DNA of 64,000 nt, from contig NZ_AP017378.1 in assembly GCF_003966735.1 (NCBI RefSeq), positions 2,252,905 through 2,316,904 of the forward strand. The letters run 5' to 3'. Position 1 is the first letter of the stretch, and the number at the start of each line of letters is the position of its first letter. The DNA comes from Desulfovibrio ferrophilus. GTDB taxonomy: Bacteria; Desulfobacterota; Desulfovibrionia; Desulfovibrionales; Desulfovibrionaceae. The notes below the pieces were generated by a model. That model saw nothing but the letters and a program-made list of their open reading frames with translations, did no database searches and had not been told where the DNA came from. A program made the translations under genes and the position numbers. Positions 37,045-49,238 of the stretch are shown one piece after another.

Positions 37045-39726
37045 CTATCGGAAGCCACCCGGATGATGTGCCATATCCGCAGCAGTGTATTCGGTATTCA
37101 CATGGCAGACATTGCAGTTGCCATCCTTTCCCATCTGCTTGGCCTCGCCCATATACTGCATGGGAGGGATATTATCGCGGTTCGCACCGTAGCCGGAATC
37201 CTCGCGAGCCGGATAGATGGCGTGGGTGGAACCATGACAGGCCTCGCACATCAGGGCGTCCATGTCGTCGCGGCGGTTGCGGAAGAGTTCCGAGCCGTCG
37301 GCGGTCCATTTGTTAAACCCGTCCATGGTCTCGGGCGGCTCAAAGCCCACGTGGCAATTCAGGCAGTCAGGCTCCTGCAACCACGGGGTCCGGCCATTGA
37401 CCTCGGCCAGGCTGTCTACGGTGCGTGGCGCCAAGTTCTTCATCAAACGCGCCGCGCCCTTCTTGCCAGCCTCGTCCTCCTTCTTGAGCAAAGACAAAGC
37501 GTGATCTTCCATGGTTCCATGGCAATTGACGCAGGTCACGCCAATGTCATCATGAATCCCGCGTAGACAGCGTGTCGGACCTATCGGATCGTTGGGATGG
37601 CATGCCGCGCAGGCGTCCTCCTCGCGTCCCGTCAGATAGTTGGCGTGCCAGCCATGCAACGCCGCCGGGAAGTTGAGGATTTCAGGATTGCCCTCGGTAC
37701 CCAGCACCGGATCAGCGTGGCAGCTCTGGCAGAGCACCGGTTCCCCCTGCTCGGCCAGTTTAAGCAGGTCAGTCTTGTTGATCTTGTCATGCACGGCCAG
37801 CACATCGCGCGAGGTCTCACCCGTGAATCCGGCCACCACGGCCACTCGCCACTCGCCGCCATGGCAGTTGCGACAGCCCATTTCAGTCGTCGTGGGAGCC
37901 ACGGTGCGCGTGGTCGCCAGCACCTCACCAGTCTCGGAATCAACGGCCTTGACCGTAAACAACGGATACGGGTTGAACCCGCCGCCGTCGGGATACGGCA
38001 CCACAGGAATCAGATCAGCATGGAAGGCCCGACGCTCTGCATCCAGGTCCATGTCACCGATCAGCCCCTTGCCCGCCAACCCGACATTCTTCTGAAGCGT
38101 CGCGCCAAACAACTTGTCAGCGAAATCCCAGAATTCCACGTGGTCGGAAGGATTTCTGAACCCTTCTTCCACTTCATAGGTAATGGTCACGCCCTCGGTC
38201 ACCAGTTCGGGCACATCGCCGCGTCGCACCAGTTGGGCAAAGATATCATTGGCCGGGGGCAACAGCGTCCACCAGCGGTCGGAGTCGGAGATGCAATGCA
38301 TGCCCAGATTATTCCAGGCCAGCAGCACGTATTCATCTTTTTTCTTGTCAAAAGGCGGAATATCCACGGGCGTGGGCACCTTGGCGGCCTCCACAGCCCC
38401 GGCAACATCGGCCTCCCCCGCTGCACCATAAAAGGGCTTATCGCCTCCATGCAATTCCTCGACGATATACGAGGCCAGAGCCAAACGCTCCTCGCCCGTG
38501 CCTGCAAAAGGCGGCATGTAGTTACGGATCTTGCCCTGCCCATCCAATTGCGCATCCAGGCCAAACACACTGAACTTGGCGGTCAGGGGCAAGATGTCGT
38601 TGGAAAGGCCTCCCACGCTATGGCAGGAAAAGCACTGGCCGTAGAACAACTCACGCCCGGCAGCCAGACGGTTGTCGTCGGTGATCTCGCGGTTCTCCAC
38701 CCACTTGGCAATCTTCAGCCAGCCCTGCTCATTGATGCGCTCGATATCCTGAGGGTGAATCTGGTTGGAATAGGTATGCCCCGCCAGCACATAAGGCCTG
38801 CGAGCAGCCTCGCGCGTCCATTCGAAACCGCCCATCTGGACTTGCCCCAGAATGAGCAGAATCAGCGCCACCCAACGCCGGACCGAGGGCGGCAGCTTAA
38901 GGGTCATGAGCAACGCCAGAGCCAGGATCGCCGGAGAGGACGCCAGCAGCGCACGGGTAAAGGGCACGATCTCGGCGTTCCAGCCCATGATCATGGCCTG
39001 CGGCCCTTCGGGAAGAATGCTGAAGTACCACCAGCCCGTGGGGACCATCAGTACCAGCGGAATGCAGGTCCACATGGCGTTATAGCGCGCCAGCCCGTCC
39101 CGAATTTCCGGGTCGCGACTGAAAGAGGCCGTAAAAAACCCGAACAGCCCGGCAAAGGAAAAGCCCAGTAGCGCACGGAAAAAGAGCGCTGGCCAGAAGC
39201 TGGGGTTGAAGAACCCGTCCCAGAAATTCTGGGTCTCGAGCCAGTCACCCGGAGTCAGCATGGAACCGATAATGGCGTTGATCATGAACAGCGAGGCGAA
39301 CCCGAAGAAGAAATACAGCTTGCCCACGGTCAGATGGTCACGCGAATTCATCTTGCCGAAGGTATAATAATACACCAGCAACGCCACGATCTCGCCCAGG
39401 AAAAACACCCACTCCGTGGCCCAGGCAAAGCCATAGGTATGGATAAGAGTCAGGGTCGCCGTGGGGTTGGTCAGAGCGATGACGAACCAGATGGCCACGC
39501 CGGTCAGACTGCCGAAAACCATGGTCAACAGCAGGAAAAACTTCGTGTGCTTCTTGCAATAGGCCAGGATGGCATCCGAGCCCTCGATCAGCCCCTTGCG
39601 CTCGGTCAGCACCAGGAACAGTCCGCCTCCCACGGCCAGGTGAGCCACATAAACGTGGACCACGGCAATGATGGCAATGAGCAGGCCGCCGCCGAATTCG
39701 GGGATATGCCAGACGGGATAATCCAT
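37045..39726 (-). CDS. bd-like quinol-oxidoreductase membrane domain fused to octahaem cytochrome c
   Basis: An 893-residue redox protein. Residues ~1-310 hold about nine membrane helices with several His (PVWHIPEFGGG, VVHVYVAHLAVGGG) and resemble CydA-like cytochrome bd subunit I. A mono-haem c domain follows (CFSCH ~366). A long periplasmic part then has seven further CXXCH sites: CRNCH ~619, CQSCH, CAACH, CVNCH, CLNCH, CEACH, CNVCH ~872. The likely role is transfer between the quinone pool and periplasmic haems, but direction and partner are unknown. The gene follows 39730-40797 with a 3-bp gap. It is not a normal CydA, because subunit I does not carry c haems. Confidence 0.75.
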   Translation of the reverse strand: MDYPVWHIPEFGGGLLIAIIAVVHVYVAHLAVGGGLFLVLTERKGLIEGSDAILAYCKKHTKFFLLLTMVFGSLTGVAIWFVIALTNPTATLTLIHTYGFAWATEWVFFLGEIVALLVYYYTFGKMNSRDHLTVGKLYFFFGFASLFMINAIIGSMLTPGDWLETQNFWDGFFNPSFWPALFFRALLGFSFAGLFGFFTASFSRDPEIRDGLARYNAMWTCIPLVLMVPTGWWYFSILPEGPQAMIMGWNAEIVPFTRALLASSPAILALALLMTLKLPPSVRRWVALILLILGQVQMGGFEWTREAARRPYVLAGHTYSNQIHPQDIERINEQGWLKIAKWVENREITDDNRLAAGRELFYGQCFSCHSVGGLSNDILPLTAKFSVFGLDAQLDGQGKIRNYMPPFAGTGEERLALASYIVEELHGGDKPFYGAAGEADVAGAVEAAKVPTPVDIPPFDKKKDEYVLLAWNNLGMHCISDSDRWWTLLPPANDIFAQLVRRGDVPELVTEGVTITYEVEEGFRNPSDHVEFWDFADKLFGATLQKNVGLAGKGLIGDMDLDAERRAFHADLIPVVPYPDGGGFNPYPLFTVKAVDSETGEVLATTRTVAPTTTEMGCRNCHGGEWRVAVVAGFTGETSRDVLAVHDKINKTDLLKLAEQGEPVLCQSCHADPVLGTEGNPEILNFPAALHGWHANYLTGREEDACAACHPNDPIGPTRCLRGIHDDIGVTCVNCHGTMEDHALSLLKKEDEAGKKGAARLMKNLAPRTVDSLAEVNGRTPWLQEPDCLNCHVGFEPPETMDGFNKWTADGSELFRNRRDDMDALMCEACHGSTHAIYPAREDSGYGANRDNIPPMQYMGEAKQMGKDGNCNVCHVNTEYTAADMAHHPGGFR

Positions 39727-39729
39727 GAG

Positions 39730-40797
39730 CTAGCCCTCCTTCCGGGCCTTGGCGGCCAGCTTGAGAATATAGGCCATGAGGCCCAGCCCGACAACCAGGG
39801 CAACCACAAACATGATCATGGGCGAATACTGTCCCGTGACCTCAAGAGAGGTGGCCTTGAAATACGGATCCATGGTGCCGATGCGCGCGAACTCGCGTAC
39901 CCCGGTCATGGTGGCCACCGTGCAGACCAGATAGAAAGCCCCTTGCCTGGGCTGCTTGAAGAACCCGGCATGCAAACACATCAAGGCCCCCATCAGCGAA
40001 GCCAGGAACAAGGCCGTTGCCAAACCGGAATGCCCCATGAACTGCAGGATCACATCGTGCCCAAAACCCAGCAGGAACCATGGCCCCACCACGAGTTGCG
40101 CCACGGTGCCGCGGAAGAACCACTTCATGCCCTGATCCACATACCATTCCGCCAGCGGTTCGGCCTGCTTGGAAGGCCGCTGCCAGTGCAGGGCAGTCAC
40201 CAGCCCGCCCACGGCCAGCGAGGCCAGAACGAAATGCAGATAACGTGGGATCAGCGTCGGATCCCCGAAATTCAGGAAGGTGCCACCTTCGGCGGTAAAA
40301 TACTGCGGCCACTGCACCGGATTGCCGAGCAGCGAAATATTATTGGAAAACAGGAACCCCACCAGTAGCAGAATCAGGGCGCAGAAACCGATGACCAGCC
40401 CCCGCAGTGAGCCCAACCCGTCGAACTGAAAATCAAAGAGGTAGGCCGCGTAGTAGGCGACGATAATCAGAAACGGAACAACCAGCCACCACCAGCCCAT
40501 GAGGATATCGCTGACATAGAACAAATGCCCGTACAGGGTCTGCAAAAACAGAAGCGGAGCCACCCCGAAGTTCACTGCCAGCGCGATGATCGTTGGCAGC
40601 TTCACGGAAATATCCTTACCCACCGGCTCGGTGCATTCATGCTTGCACCAAGTGGCTGACAGTGCGGCCAAGGCACCACCCAGGGCGATATTCACCAGCA
40701 GAATATGTACGACGAAGGTCAGGGATAAAAGCCCCTGAAACCAGCCCCAAGGCACCTGAATGGGGTCAGGGATTGGGACAAGTAAAGTCGGATCCAT
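39730..40797 (-). CDS. Membrane subunit of the bd-like/octahaem complex
   Basis: A 355-residue polytopic protein with about nine membrane helices and several helix-embedded His (LTFVVHILLVNIALGG, RYLHFVLASLAVGG, LGFGHDVILQFMGHSG, LMCLHAGFF). Its N-terminal pattern (helix with VVHILLVNIALGGALAA) parallels the partner's VVHVYVAHLAVGGGL, so the two proteins look like distant paralogues forming a two-subunit core. It lacks CXXCH motifs. It is the first gene of the operon. Function is inferred from the partner; I do not recognise a characterised family. Confidence 0.65.
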   Translation of the reverse strand: MDPTLLVPIPDPIQVPWGWFQGLLSLTFVVHILLVNIALGGALAALSATWCKHECTEPVGKDISVKLPTIIALAVNFGVAPLLFLQTLYGHLFYVSDILMGWWWLVVPFLIIVAYYAAYLFDFQFDGLGSLRGLVIGFCALILLLVGFLFSNNISLLGNPVQWPQYFTAEGGTFLNFGDPTLIPRYLHFVLASLAVGGLVTALHWQRPSKQAEPLAEWYVDQGMKWFFRGTVAQLVVGPWFLLGFGHDVILQFMGHSGLATALFLASLMGALMCLHAGFFKQPRQGAFYLVCTVATMTGVREFARIGTMDPYFKATSLEVTGQYSPMIMFVVALVVGLGLMAYILKLAAKARKEG

Positions 40798-40971
40798 GGC
40801 ATTCCTCTCGGGTCAAAGCTGTCGGGCTTGCGCCCGGTGTTGTCCAGGGGATTCAATATCGCCTCCGGGCTGAAAGGACAACCCGCAGGCCGAGGAAATC
40901 AACCACTTGAATTTCCCTCTGAAACCATTACATTCCGGTGAGCGGAAACAGCATAGTCCATCAAGGGAACC

Positions 40972-43148
<2,177 letters not shown>

Positions 43149-43275
43149 GCGGATCGTCCGTGAGCCGCCATCTGCGGCGTTGCTTCGGGCGATGCAGTCC
43201 CTCGCGTATGATCAAATACGCGTCAGTCCTGCATCGCCCTCGCGCCTGGCATCCGACGGCTCTCAAACAATCCGC
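43149..43275 (-). repeat. Imperfect-palindrome repeat element, copy E (reverse orientation)
   Basis: A 127-bp element starting at the base after the eno stop. Outer arms GCGGAT / ATCCGC. The middle stem is a perfect 11 bp (GGGCGATGCAG / CTGCATCGCCC), and the apical hairpin CGCGTAT-GATCAA-ATACGCG is at 43203-43222. The AGGCGC box reads GCGCCT at 43242 on the plus strand, and the right box CAACGCCGCAGA is near the eno side. There is no T run, so it is not a classic terminator. Confidence 0.8.
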
Positions 43276-43348
43276 AGTGGTTCCTTTTTTTAAGGCAAAC
43301 CACTTAACCCGGAATTTCAAAACGCGTTTAGCAGGAATAGCTTTATAT

Positions 43349-43369
43349 GGGGTCGGCGTATCCGACCCC
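43349..43369. other. Perfect GC hairpin between repeat copies E and D
   Basis: GGGGTCGG-cgtat-CCGACCCC followed by AATTATTTG. It could be a weak terminator for eno or a remnant of another element. The rest of 43276-43420 holds no recognisable gene. Confidence 0.45.
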
Positions 43370-43420
43370 AATTATTTGAAATGACGAAAACGCCTCCAGG
43401 CGACGGCCAAGCTCCTCTTC

Positions 43421-43547
43421 AACGGGTGCTCAAGGATAGTCGGATGCGAGGCGCAAGAACGATTCAAGATCGAGTAGTATTGAGACATACGCGAGATTTT
43501 GAATCGTTCGTGGCAACAAAGCAGACGGCCGTTCATGGGCGGCCGTT
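43421..43547 (+). repeat. Imperfect-palindrome repeat element, copy D (in the folD leader)
   Basis: About 127 bp. The outer arms are decayed (AACGG / CCGTT), but the middle stem is a perfect 10 bp (AACGATTCAA / TTGAATCGTT) around the apical TGAGAC loop. AGGCGC is at 43449 and CAACAAAGCAGACGG near 43514. It ends about 15 bp before the folD start, next to its ribosome-binding site, so unlike the other copies it sits in a 5' leader. Confidence 0.7.
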
Positions 43548-43561
43548 TCGGAGGGATAGAA

Positions 43562-44428
43562 ATGATATTGCTGGATGGGAAAGCCACGTCCGCAGCCATC
43601 AGGGCTGAGATCAAGGAAAAAGTGGATGCTCTGGAGAAGAAGCATGGCCGCGTCCCGGGGCTAGCCGTAATTCTGGTGGGTGAGGACCCCGCGTCGCAGG
43701 TCTACGTGCGCATGAAGGAAAAAGGCTGCGTCGAGACCGGCATCCGCTCCATCCCCCATCGTCTTGACGCCTCCGTCACTCAGGACGAACTCATGGACCT
43801 GATCCGCAGCCTCAATGCCGATGACACCGTGGACGGCATCCTGCTGCAACTCCCTCTGCCGAGTGGACTGGACTCCCAGGCCTGTCTGGATCTCATCGAT
43901 CCGGACAAGGACGTGGACGGCTTCCATCCCATGAACGTGGGCAAGCTGGCTCTGGGTCTGCCGGGCTATCGATCCTGCACCCCCGCCGGAGTCATCGAGC
44001 TGCTCAAGCGCTACGACATCAGCACCAGCGGCAAGAAGGCCGTGGTTCTGGGCCGTTCCAACATCGTGGGCAAGCCCATGGCCTTGATGCTCATCGAATA
44101 CAGCGACCAGGGCAATGCCAGCACCACCATCGTGCACTCGCGAACCCCTTTGGAAGACCAGAAGGCCTTTTGCCAAGACGCCGACATCGTCATCGCTGCT
44201 GTGGGGCGCCCCTTGCACGTCAAGGGAGACTGGATCAAGGAAGGCGCCGTGGTCGTGGATGTGGGTATCCACCGCACCGACGACGGACTGGTGGGCGACT
44301 GCGACTTTGAGGCTATGAAGGACAAATGCTCGGCTATCTCCCCAGTGCCGGGCGGCGTGGGCCCCATGACCATCGCCCAGTTGCTGCTGAACACCATGCA
44401 GGCTTACAGCGATCACGTGAAAGCCTAA
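43562..44428 (+). CDS. folD: Methylene-tetrahydrofolate dehydrogenase/cyclohydrolase FolD
   Basis: Bifunctional one-carbon enzyme acting on 5,10-methylene-THF. The motifs are ASQVYVRMKEKGC (~46, catalytic Lys), LLQLPLP, PCTP-type region SCTPAGVIELL, GRSNIVGKPMALML (NADP loop) and PVPGGVGPMTIAQLL. The 288-residue length is normal. GGAGGG lies just upstream of the ATG, which fixes the start; the longer reading would run into repeat D. Confidence 0.97.
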   Translation: MILLDGKATSAAIRAEIKEKVDALEKKHGRVPGLAVILVGEDPASQVYVRMKEKGCVETGIRSIPHRLDASVTQDELMDLIRSLNADDTVDGILLQLPLPSGLDSQACLDLIDPDKDVDGFHPMNVGKLALGLPGYRSCTPAGVIELLKRYDISTSGKKAVVLGRSNIVGKPMALMLIEYSDQGNASTTIVHSRTPLEDQKAFCQDADIVIAAVGRPLHVKGDWIKEGAVVVDVGIHRTDDGLVGDCDFEAMKDKCSAISPVPGGVGPMTIAQLLLNTMQAYSDHVKA

Positions 44429-44449
44429 CTCCAGCAAAATTACCCAACC

Positions 44450-44484
44450 AAAGGGGCCTGTGCCATCGCACCGGCCCCTTTCTC
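44450..44484 (+). terminator. Terminator after folD
   Basis: AAAGGGGCC and GGCCCCTTT form a 9-bp stem followed by TCTC. It lies 21 bp beyond the stop. Confidence 0.75.
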
Positions 44485-44616
44485 ATTTCAACAACATGAA
44501 TTTATCCGTTTCCTGTTGCTCCCGGCAGCAGGCATCGACTAGGATGGGAACCCAAGACAAAACTCACTGCCCGCCCATCAGGGCACAATGGGCATCAACC
44601 CTATCGAGAGTATTCC

Positions 44617-46614
44617 ATGGGCATCGCTTCCGACCTGATCATCATCATCGTGGCCTCACTGATCTTTGCCATCATTGCCCGGCGTCTGGGCCAGCCGCTG
44701 ATTTTCGGCTATATCCTGGCCGGTATCCTGGTGGGGCCGCACACGCCGGGAATCATGGTGGGCAATGCCCACAACATCGAACTACTGGCTGAAATCGGAG
44801 TGGGACTTTTACTCTTTGAACTGGGTATCGAGTTTTCACTCAAGGAACTCAGACCCGTGCGGTTAGTGGCACTCATTGGCACTCCCATCCAGATCCTGCT
44901 GGTCATGGCTTTCGGTTACGGGCTGGGTGAGTTCCTCGGTTGGGACAGAACCGCTTCCATCTGGCTCGGGGCCGTGCTTTCCCTTTCCAGTACCATGGTG
45001 GTGTTGAAAACGCTCGAAAGCCAGGAGCTGCTGGGCACCCTCTCCAGCCGGGTCATGATCGGCATGCTCATCGTGCAAGACCTGGCCATTGCCCCCATGC
45101 TCATCATCCTGCCCCAGATTGGAGTTGAGGACGCCGGGTCGGGCCCTCTCATCTGGGCCGGAGTCAAGGCCGTGCTCTTTCTGGGCACCATGTTTGTACT
45201 GGGCCGCAAGATCATCCCCATGCTCCTTGAGCGCATCGCCCGGGCGGGTTCGCGCGAACTGTTTCTACTTTCCACCTGCACCATCGGGTTAGGCATTGGC
45301 TACGCCACGCACCTGACAGGGCTGTCCTTTGCCTTCGGGGCTTTTGTGGCGGGCATGGTCCTCAGCGAATCCGATTACGCCTACCAGATTCTGAGCAATG
45401 TATTACCTCTGCGCGATCTGTTCGGCCTACTCTTCTTCGCCTCAGTGGGTATGATGCTGAACCCTGTGGTCCTGTTTGCCAATCTGGGCACGGTCCTGCT
45501 GCTTGTGGGCGCTATCATGCTGGTCAAGGGACTCATTTTCGCAGGGATTGCCCGCATCTTCCGTTACGGCAACGTCGTACCACTGGCCATGGGGCTGGGC
45601 ATGTCACAGATTGGCGAGCTGTCCTTTCTGCTGGCTGGCACGGGCCTGGCCGTCGGCGGGCTGAATCAGAACCAATTCGCCCTGATTCTGGCAGTGACAG
45701 TGCTGACCATGCTGCTGACTCCGGCTCTGTCCAAGGCCACGGGGCCGCTCTACGACGTTCGCAAACGCTTCCTGCCCGATCAACAGCTGACGACCATCAA
45801 TATCAAAACCGAGACCTTGAGGAACCACGTGGTGCTTGTGGGCGGAGGCATCATAGGCGGGCTAGTGGCAGATATTCTGCGCCGCTTCGGTGTTCCCTAT
45901 GTGGTTATCGAGGCCAGCCACAGATGCATGAAACGCCTGACCGATAACGGCCATCCCGTTATCTACGGAGATGCCACCCAGGAGGTTGTCCTTCATGCCG
46001 CGCATCTCGACCAGGCCAAGATCGTGCTCATCACGCCTCCAGCCTTCGATGTCACCCGCACCGTGGTTCAGTTGGCTCAGCACCTCGCCCCCAACGTCGT
46101 GACCATTGGCCGCACCAACGGCCCTCAGGAGATGCAAACCATGTCCCGCCTCGGGCTGGACGTGGTGGTAGAGCCGGGTATGGAGGCCAGTCTGGAATTC
46201 ATCCGACAGACCCTGGCTCAACTCAAGGTGCCAGCCGCCCATATCATGCGCTTCACAGACGAGGTCCACAGCGACTTGTACGACACCTTTCATCATGGAC
46301 AGGAAAAAGCCCTGCGCAAACTGCGTGTCTCGCGAAATCTGTTTGACCTGCACTGGATAGAACTGGGCGAGAACTGCCCCCTGGCTGGCAGGACACTGCG
46401 TCAGGCCGAGGTCAGAACCCGGACCGGGGCCTCGGTTATTGCCATCGAACATCATGAGGAACTCCAGATCAACCCGTCACCGGACACCTCGCTATCCGTG
46501 GGCGATCTGGTGGCGGTCATCGGCACTGCCAAACAAATCCGGGAGTTCACCAGCACATTTCTGCCCTGTCCGGTAGGCGATCTGATCCCCAAAGAAGAGG
46601 TGACACCGGCCTAG
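44617..46614 (+). CDS. CPA2-family cation:proton antiporter with RCK domains (KefB/YbaL-like)
   Basis: A 665-residue inner-membrane transporter. Residues ~1-390 form the Na+/H+ exchanger-type membrane domain ([33 protein letters not shown]). A TrkA-N/RCK domain follows (~410-525; [21 protein letters not shown], the dinucleotide loop). A TrkA-C domain ends the protein (~565-645). It probably exchanges K+ or Na+ for protons under nucleotide control. There is no adjacent KefF/KefG-type gene. Confidence 0.9.
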   Translation: MGIASDLIIIIVASLIFAIIARRLGQPLIFGYILAGILVGPHTPGIMVGNAHNIELLAEIGVGLLLFELGIEFSLKELRPVRLVALIGTPIQILLVMAFGYGLGEFLGWDRTASIWLGAVLSLSSTMVVLKTLESQELLGTLSSRVMIGMLIVQDLAIAPMLIILPQIGVEDAGSGPLIWAGVKAVLFLGTMFVLGRKIIPMLLERIARAGSRELFLLSTCTIGLGIGYATHLTGLSFAFGAFVAGMVLSESDYAYQILSNVLPLRDLFGLLFFASVGMMLNPVVLFANLGTVLLLVGAIMLVKGLIFAGIARIFRYGNVVPLAMGLGMSQIGELSFLLAGTGLAVGGLNQNQFALILAVTVLTMLLTPALSKATGPLYDVRKRFLPDQQLTTINIKTETLRNHVVLVGGGIIGGLVADILRRFGVPYVVIEASHRCMKRLTDNGHPVIYGDATQEVVLHAAHLDQAKIVLITPPAFDVTRTVVQLAQHLAPNVVTIGRTNGPQEMQTMSRLGLDVVVEPGMEASLEFIRQTLAQLKVPAAHIMRFTDEVHSDLYDTFHHGQEKALRKLRVSRNLFDLHWIELGENCPLAGRTLRQAEVRTRTGASVIAIEHHEELQINPSPDTSLSVGDLVAVIGTAKQIREFTSTFLPCPVGDLIPKEEVTPA

Positions 46615-46642
46615 CCCCGCTTCTGTACAGAATACTCCACCA

Positions 46643-46672
46643 AAAAGCCCGGCGCGGATGCGCCGGGCTTTT
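46643..46672. terminator. Bidirectional terminator between the antiporter and PAS-GGDEF genes
   Basis: AAAAGCCCGGCGC-ggat-GCGCCGGGCTTTT, a perfect 13-bp stem with A and T runs on opposite sides. Confidence 0.9.
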
Positions 46673-46704
46673 ACACTTTCATCATTGAAAAATCGCGGTT
46701 CACT

Positions 46705-48522
46705 TCACTCAGCCATTCGGAATCCGTTCCGACCTCCCTGCTTGACGCTGTACATGGCATCGTCAGCGCGCTTGGTCAGGGTTCTGGCATCTTCCCCATG
46801 GTCAGGATACTGGCTCCCGCCAATGCTCACCCCCACGGTCACGGTGGCAACGGAGAGCTCCGTGGAACGCCCAATGGATTCCACGATCTCGGCGGCAATG
46901 CGAGCCACAACATCGCTGTCCGTCGGGTTCCAGAGCAGGACACCGAACTCGTCACCACCCAGGCGAGCTGCCACGTCGGATTCACGCAGCCGGGCCTGAA
47001 TCCGACGGGCCACTTCCACAAGAAGCTCATCGCCGACCTGATGCCCGTAGTTGTCGTTAACGGGCTTGAAGTTGTCGAGGTCCATATACAAGAGGGCCAA
47101 TCGTTCTCCCGAGCGTTTGGCCTGAGCCAGCATCTTTTCAAAGGCTTGCTCAAACAAAAAACGATTAGGAAGCCCGGTCAGGGCATCGGTGGTGGCCCGG
47201 CGAGTCAATTCATGCTCTGCTGTTTTGCGCTCGGTGATATCCTCGACCACGCCCTCCAGGCGAACAAGTTCACCGGCAGCATCATTAATCCCCTTGATAC
47301 TCACAGAAACCCAGACTCGCTTGCCATCGCGCTTCTGCACCTCGAGTTCCTGCCCCTGAATCTCACCATCACGCTGCAATGCTGCCAGCAGCAAATCGCG
47401 CTGGTTGGAGTTGGCATAAATCTGCTTGGCGATATCCTTCACTTCGGCCACCATCAATTCCGGGGTTTCATACCCAGAAAGTCTGGCCATGGCGGCGTTA
47501 ACCTTCAGGAAACGACCATCCGGTGTGGAGGTGAAAATGCCCTGGCCGGAATTCTCGAAGATATTCCGATAGGTTTCCTCGGCTTCACGCAGGTTGTGCT
47601 CTATGCGTTTGCGTTCGGTCACGTCGGTCAGCACCCCGACAATACCGATGCGCTTGTCCTTGGAATCGGTGACCAGCCCTTCGTGCACCATCACATCGCG
47701 CCGGCCGCTGCCACGGGTTCTGACCCAGGATTCAAAGCGTTGCATGGCCGCCCCGCTGGCCGAAAGCAGTCCCTGGTCAGCCATATCCCATTGCTCGAGG
47801 GCCTCATCCGGGATCATTTCAGACACGGGCTTGCCCAGCATTGCCTTGCGCCCCATGCCCATGAATTCCTCAAAGGCCTTGTTCACATGCCGGATTCGCC
47901 CGGAACGATCCTTGAAAAACAACGGAGTGGGTAACGTGTCCATTACGGCCTGCAGGAACAAATGCCCATCGCGCAGTTCGCGCTCGGCCAGCCGGGTGGC
48001 GGTCACGTCCACAACGGCGCCTTCCATGCTGCCATCCTCGGGATGGATATGAGCCCACAGCGAAACGATCTTGCGCTTGCCATCAGGCCGTTTGATCATG
48101 ATTTCATAGCCCTCGACCCGGCCTTCCCGGTTCAGGGCATCAACGAGCTCCAGATGCTGGTCCGGATCGGCATAAAAATCCTTGGGCGTGCATGACTCCA
48201 TGAACTCGGCTTCGGTGTCAAAGCCGAACATCCGGGCAGCGGCGTCATTGCCCATGAGCACTCTGCTGCCATCCACAAGGATACGCAGAATCCCCACCGG
48301 AGCGGATTCGTACAGATGTCTGAATTTTTCCTCGCTGCGGCGCAGGTCCTCGTTGCGCTTTTCGCTGTCGTGCAGGCGCCGTTCAAAAGCCGCGCCACTG
48401 CTCTTCCCCGAACAGAGTCGACGCAAGACCAGTCCAAGGGCTGTGCACAGCCCCAAGAGAACCAGCCCAAGCAGCAGCAACTGCCACACGGGAACGAGAT
48501 ATGTGCTTGTTAACAAATCCAT
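46705..48522 (-). CDS. Membrane-anchored PAS-PAS-PAS-GGDEF diguanylate cyclase
   Basis: A ~605-residue c-di-GMP synthase. One N-terminal membrane segment (~10-35) is followed by three PAS/PAC modules (~60-440) and a GGDEF domain with RLGGDEF near residue 525. The I-site RESD stands five residues before the motif, so feedback inhibition is expected. No EAL domain follows. The start is uncertain: I use the second Met (48522); a Met seven codons earlier (48543) is also possible, and neither has a strong ribosome-binding site. Confidence 0.88.
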   Translation of the reverse strand: MDLLTSTYLVPVWQLLLLGLVLLGLCTALGLVLRRLCSGKSSGAAFERRLHDSEKRNEDLRRSEEKFRHLYESAPVGILRILVDGSRVLMGNDAAARMFGFDTEAEFMESCTPKDFYADPDQHLELVDALNREGRVEGYEIMIKRPDGKRKIVSLWAHIHPEDGSMEGAVVDVTATRLAERELRDGHLFLQAVMDTLPTPLFFKDRSGRIRHVNKAFEEFMGMGRKAMLGKPVSEMIPDEALEQWDMADQGLLSASGAAMQRFESWVRTRGSGRRDVMVHEGLVTDSKDKRIGIVGVLTDVTERKRIEHNLREAEETYRNIFENSGQGIFTSTPDGRFLKVNAAMARLSGYETPELMVAEVKDIAKQIYANSNQRDLLLAALQRDGEIQGQELEVQKRDGKRVWVSVSIKGINDAAGELVRLEGVVEDITERKTAEHELTRRATTDALTGLPNRFLFEQAFEKMLAQAKRSGERLALLYMDLDNFKPVNDNYGHQVGDELLVEVARRIQARLRESDVAARLGGDEFGVLLWNPTDSDVVARIAAEIVESIGRSTELSVATVTVGVSIGGSQYPDHGEDARTLTKRADDAMYSVKQGGRNGFRMAE

Positions 48523-48690
48523 AATCACTGCCTGTTCGAACATGAGGGGAATTCAAAAAATGTTTCCGACTGCTGCCTCATTTACCCTTGAAACGCAACT
48601 TCCGCAAATTCAACGCAATCCTGTTTTTGCCAATCCCCTTGGTTCATTGTACATCAAGACCGCAGCGGAGACCATTTTTCAGGAGACTCC

Positions 48691-49233
48691 ATGGATCTTT
48701 CAGTGCTCGACGAACTTGGCCAGCAGGGCAAGGACGACTACATCCGGTTCCTGTTATGGCATTACCGTGTGGTGGATGCGTTCTGGTTCATTCGCGTCGA
48801 AGAGAAATTCGGTCGTGAAACCGCCGAAAAGCTCAACGAACAGGTCTGGGGAAAATGCGGGCAACTGGGTGCGCGTGACCTGACCCGACGCTTCGGCATT
48901 ACCGAGGCCGGATTGACCTCTTTCGTGCGCGCCATGAGGCTTTTCCCCTGGTGCATCCTCGTGGACTACGACATTCGGGAAACCGAGGACGAAGTCACCA
49001 TCCAGGTCCCTCACTGCCCAGCTCAGGAGGCCCGTCTGGCCAGAGGCCTGGGTGAATACTGCTGCAAGGATATGCACATGGCAGAATTCTCGCAGTTCGC
49101 CACCGAGGTTGATCCTCGCATCAAGACCGAATGCCTTTTTGCCCCGCCGGATTCGCACCCCAAGGAAGTCTTTTGCAAGTGGCGGTTCACTCTGGTATCC
49201 GAAGCGCAACAACTCGACCATCAAGGAGACTGA
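48691..49233 (+). CDS. DUF6125-like protein (ATC-hydrolase-related fold)
   Basis: A 180-residue cytoplasmic protein. The C-terminal half has the conserved pattern [21 protein letters not shown] ... [19 protein letters not shown] ... FCKWRF, with several fixed Cys and His. This matches the DUF6125 group, which I recall as related to L-2-amino-thiazoline-4-carboxylic acid hydrolases. No function is established. The N-terminal half is helical. It is followed 5 bp later by the PEBP-family gene. Confidence 0.7.
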   Translation: MDLSVLDELGQQGKDDYIRFLLWHYRVVDAFWFIRVEEKFGRETAEKLNEQVWGKCGQLGARDLTRRFGITEAGLTSFVRAMRLFPWCILVDYDIRETEDEVTIQVPHCPAQEARLARGLGEYCCKDMHMAEFSQFATEVDPRIKTECLFAPPDSHPKEVFCKWRFTLVSEAQQLDHQGD

Positions 49234-49238
49234 CCCGC

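Noticed and set aside
43149-43275. Copy E as the eno terminator
   Set aside because: It is a strong hairpin after the stop, but there is no T-tract on either side and its architecture matches the five other elements. It may still affect the transcript end.
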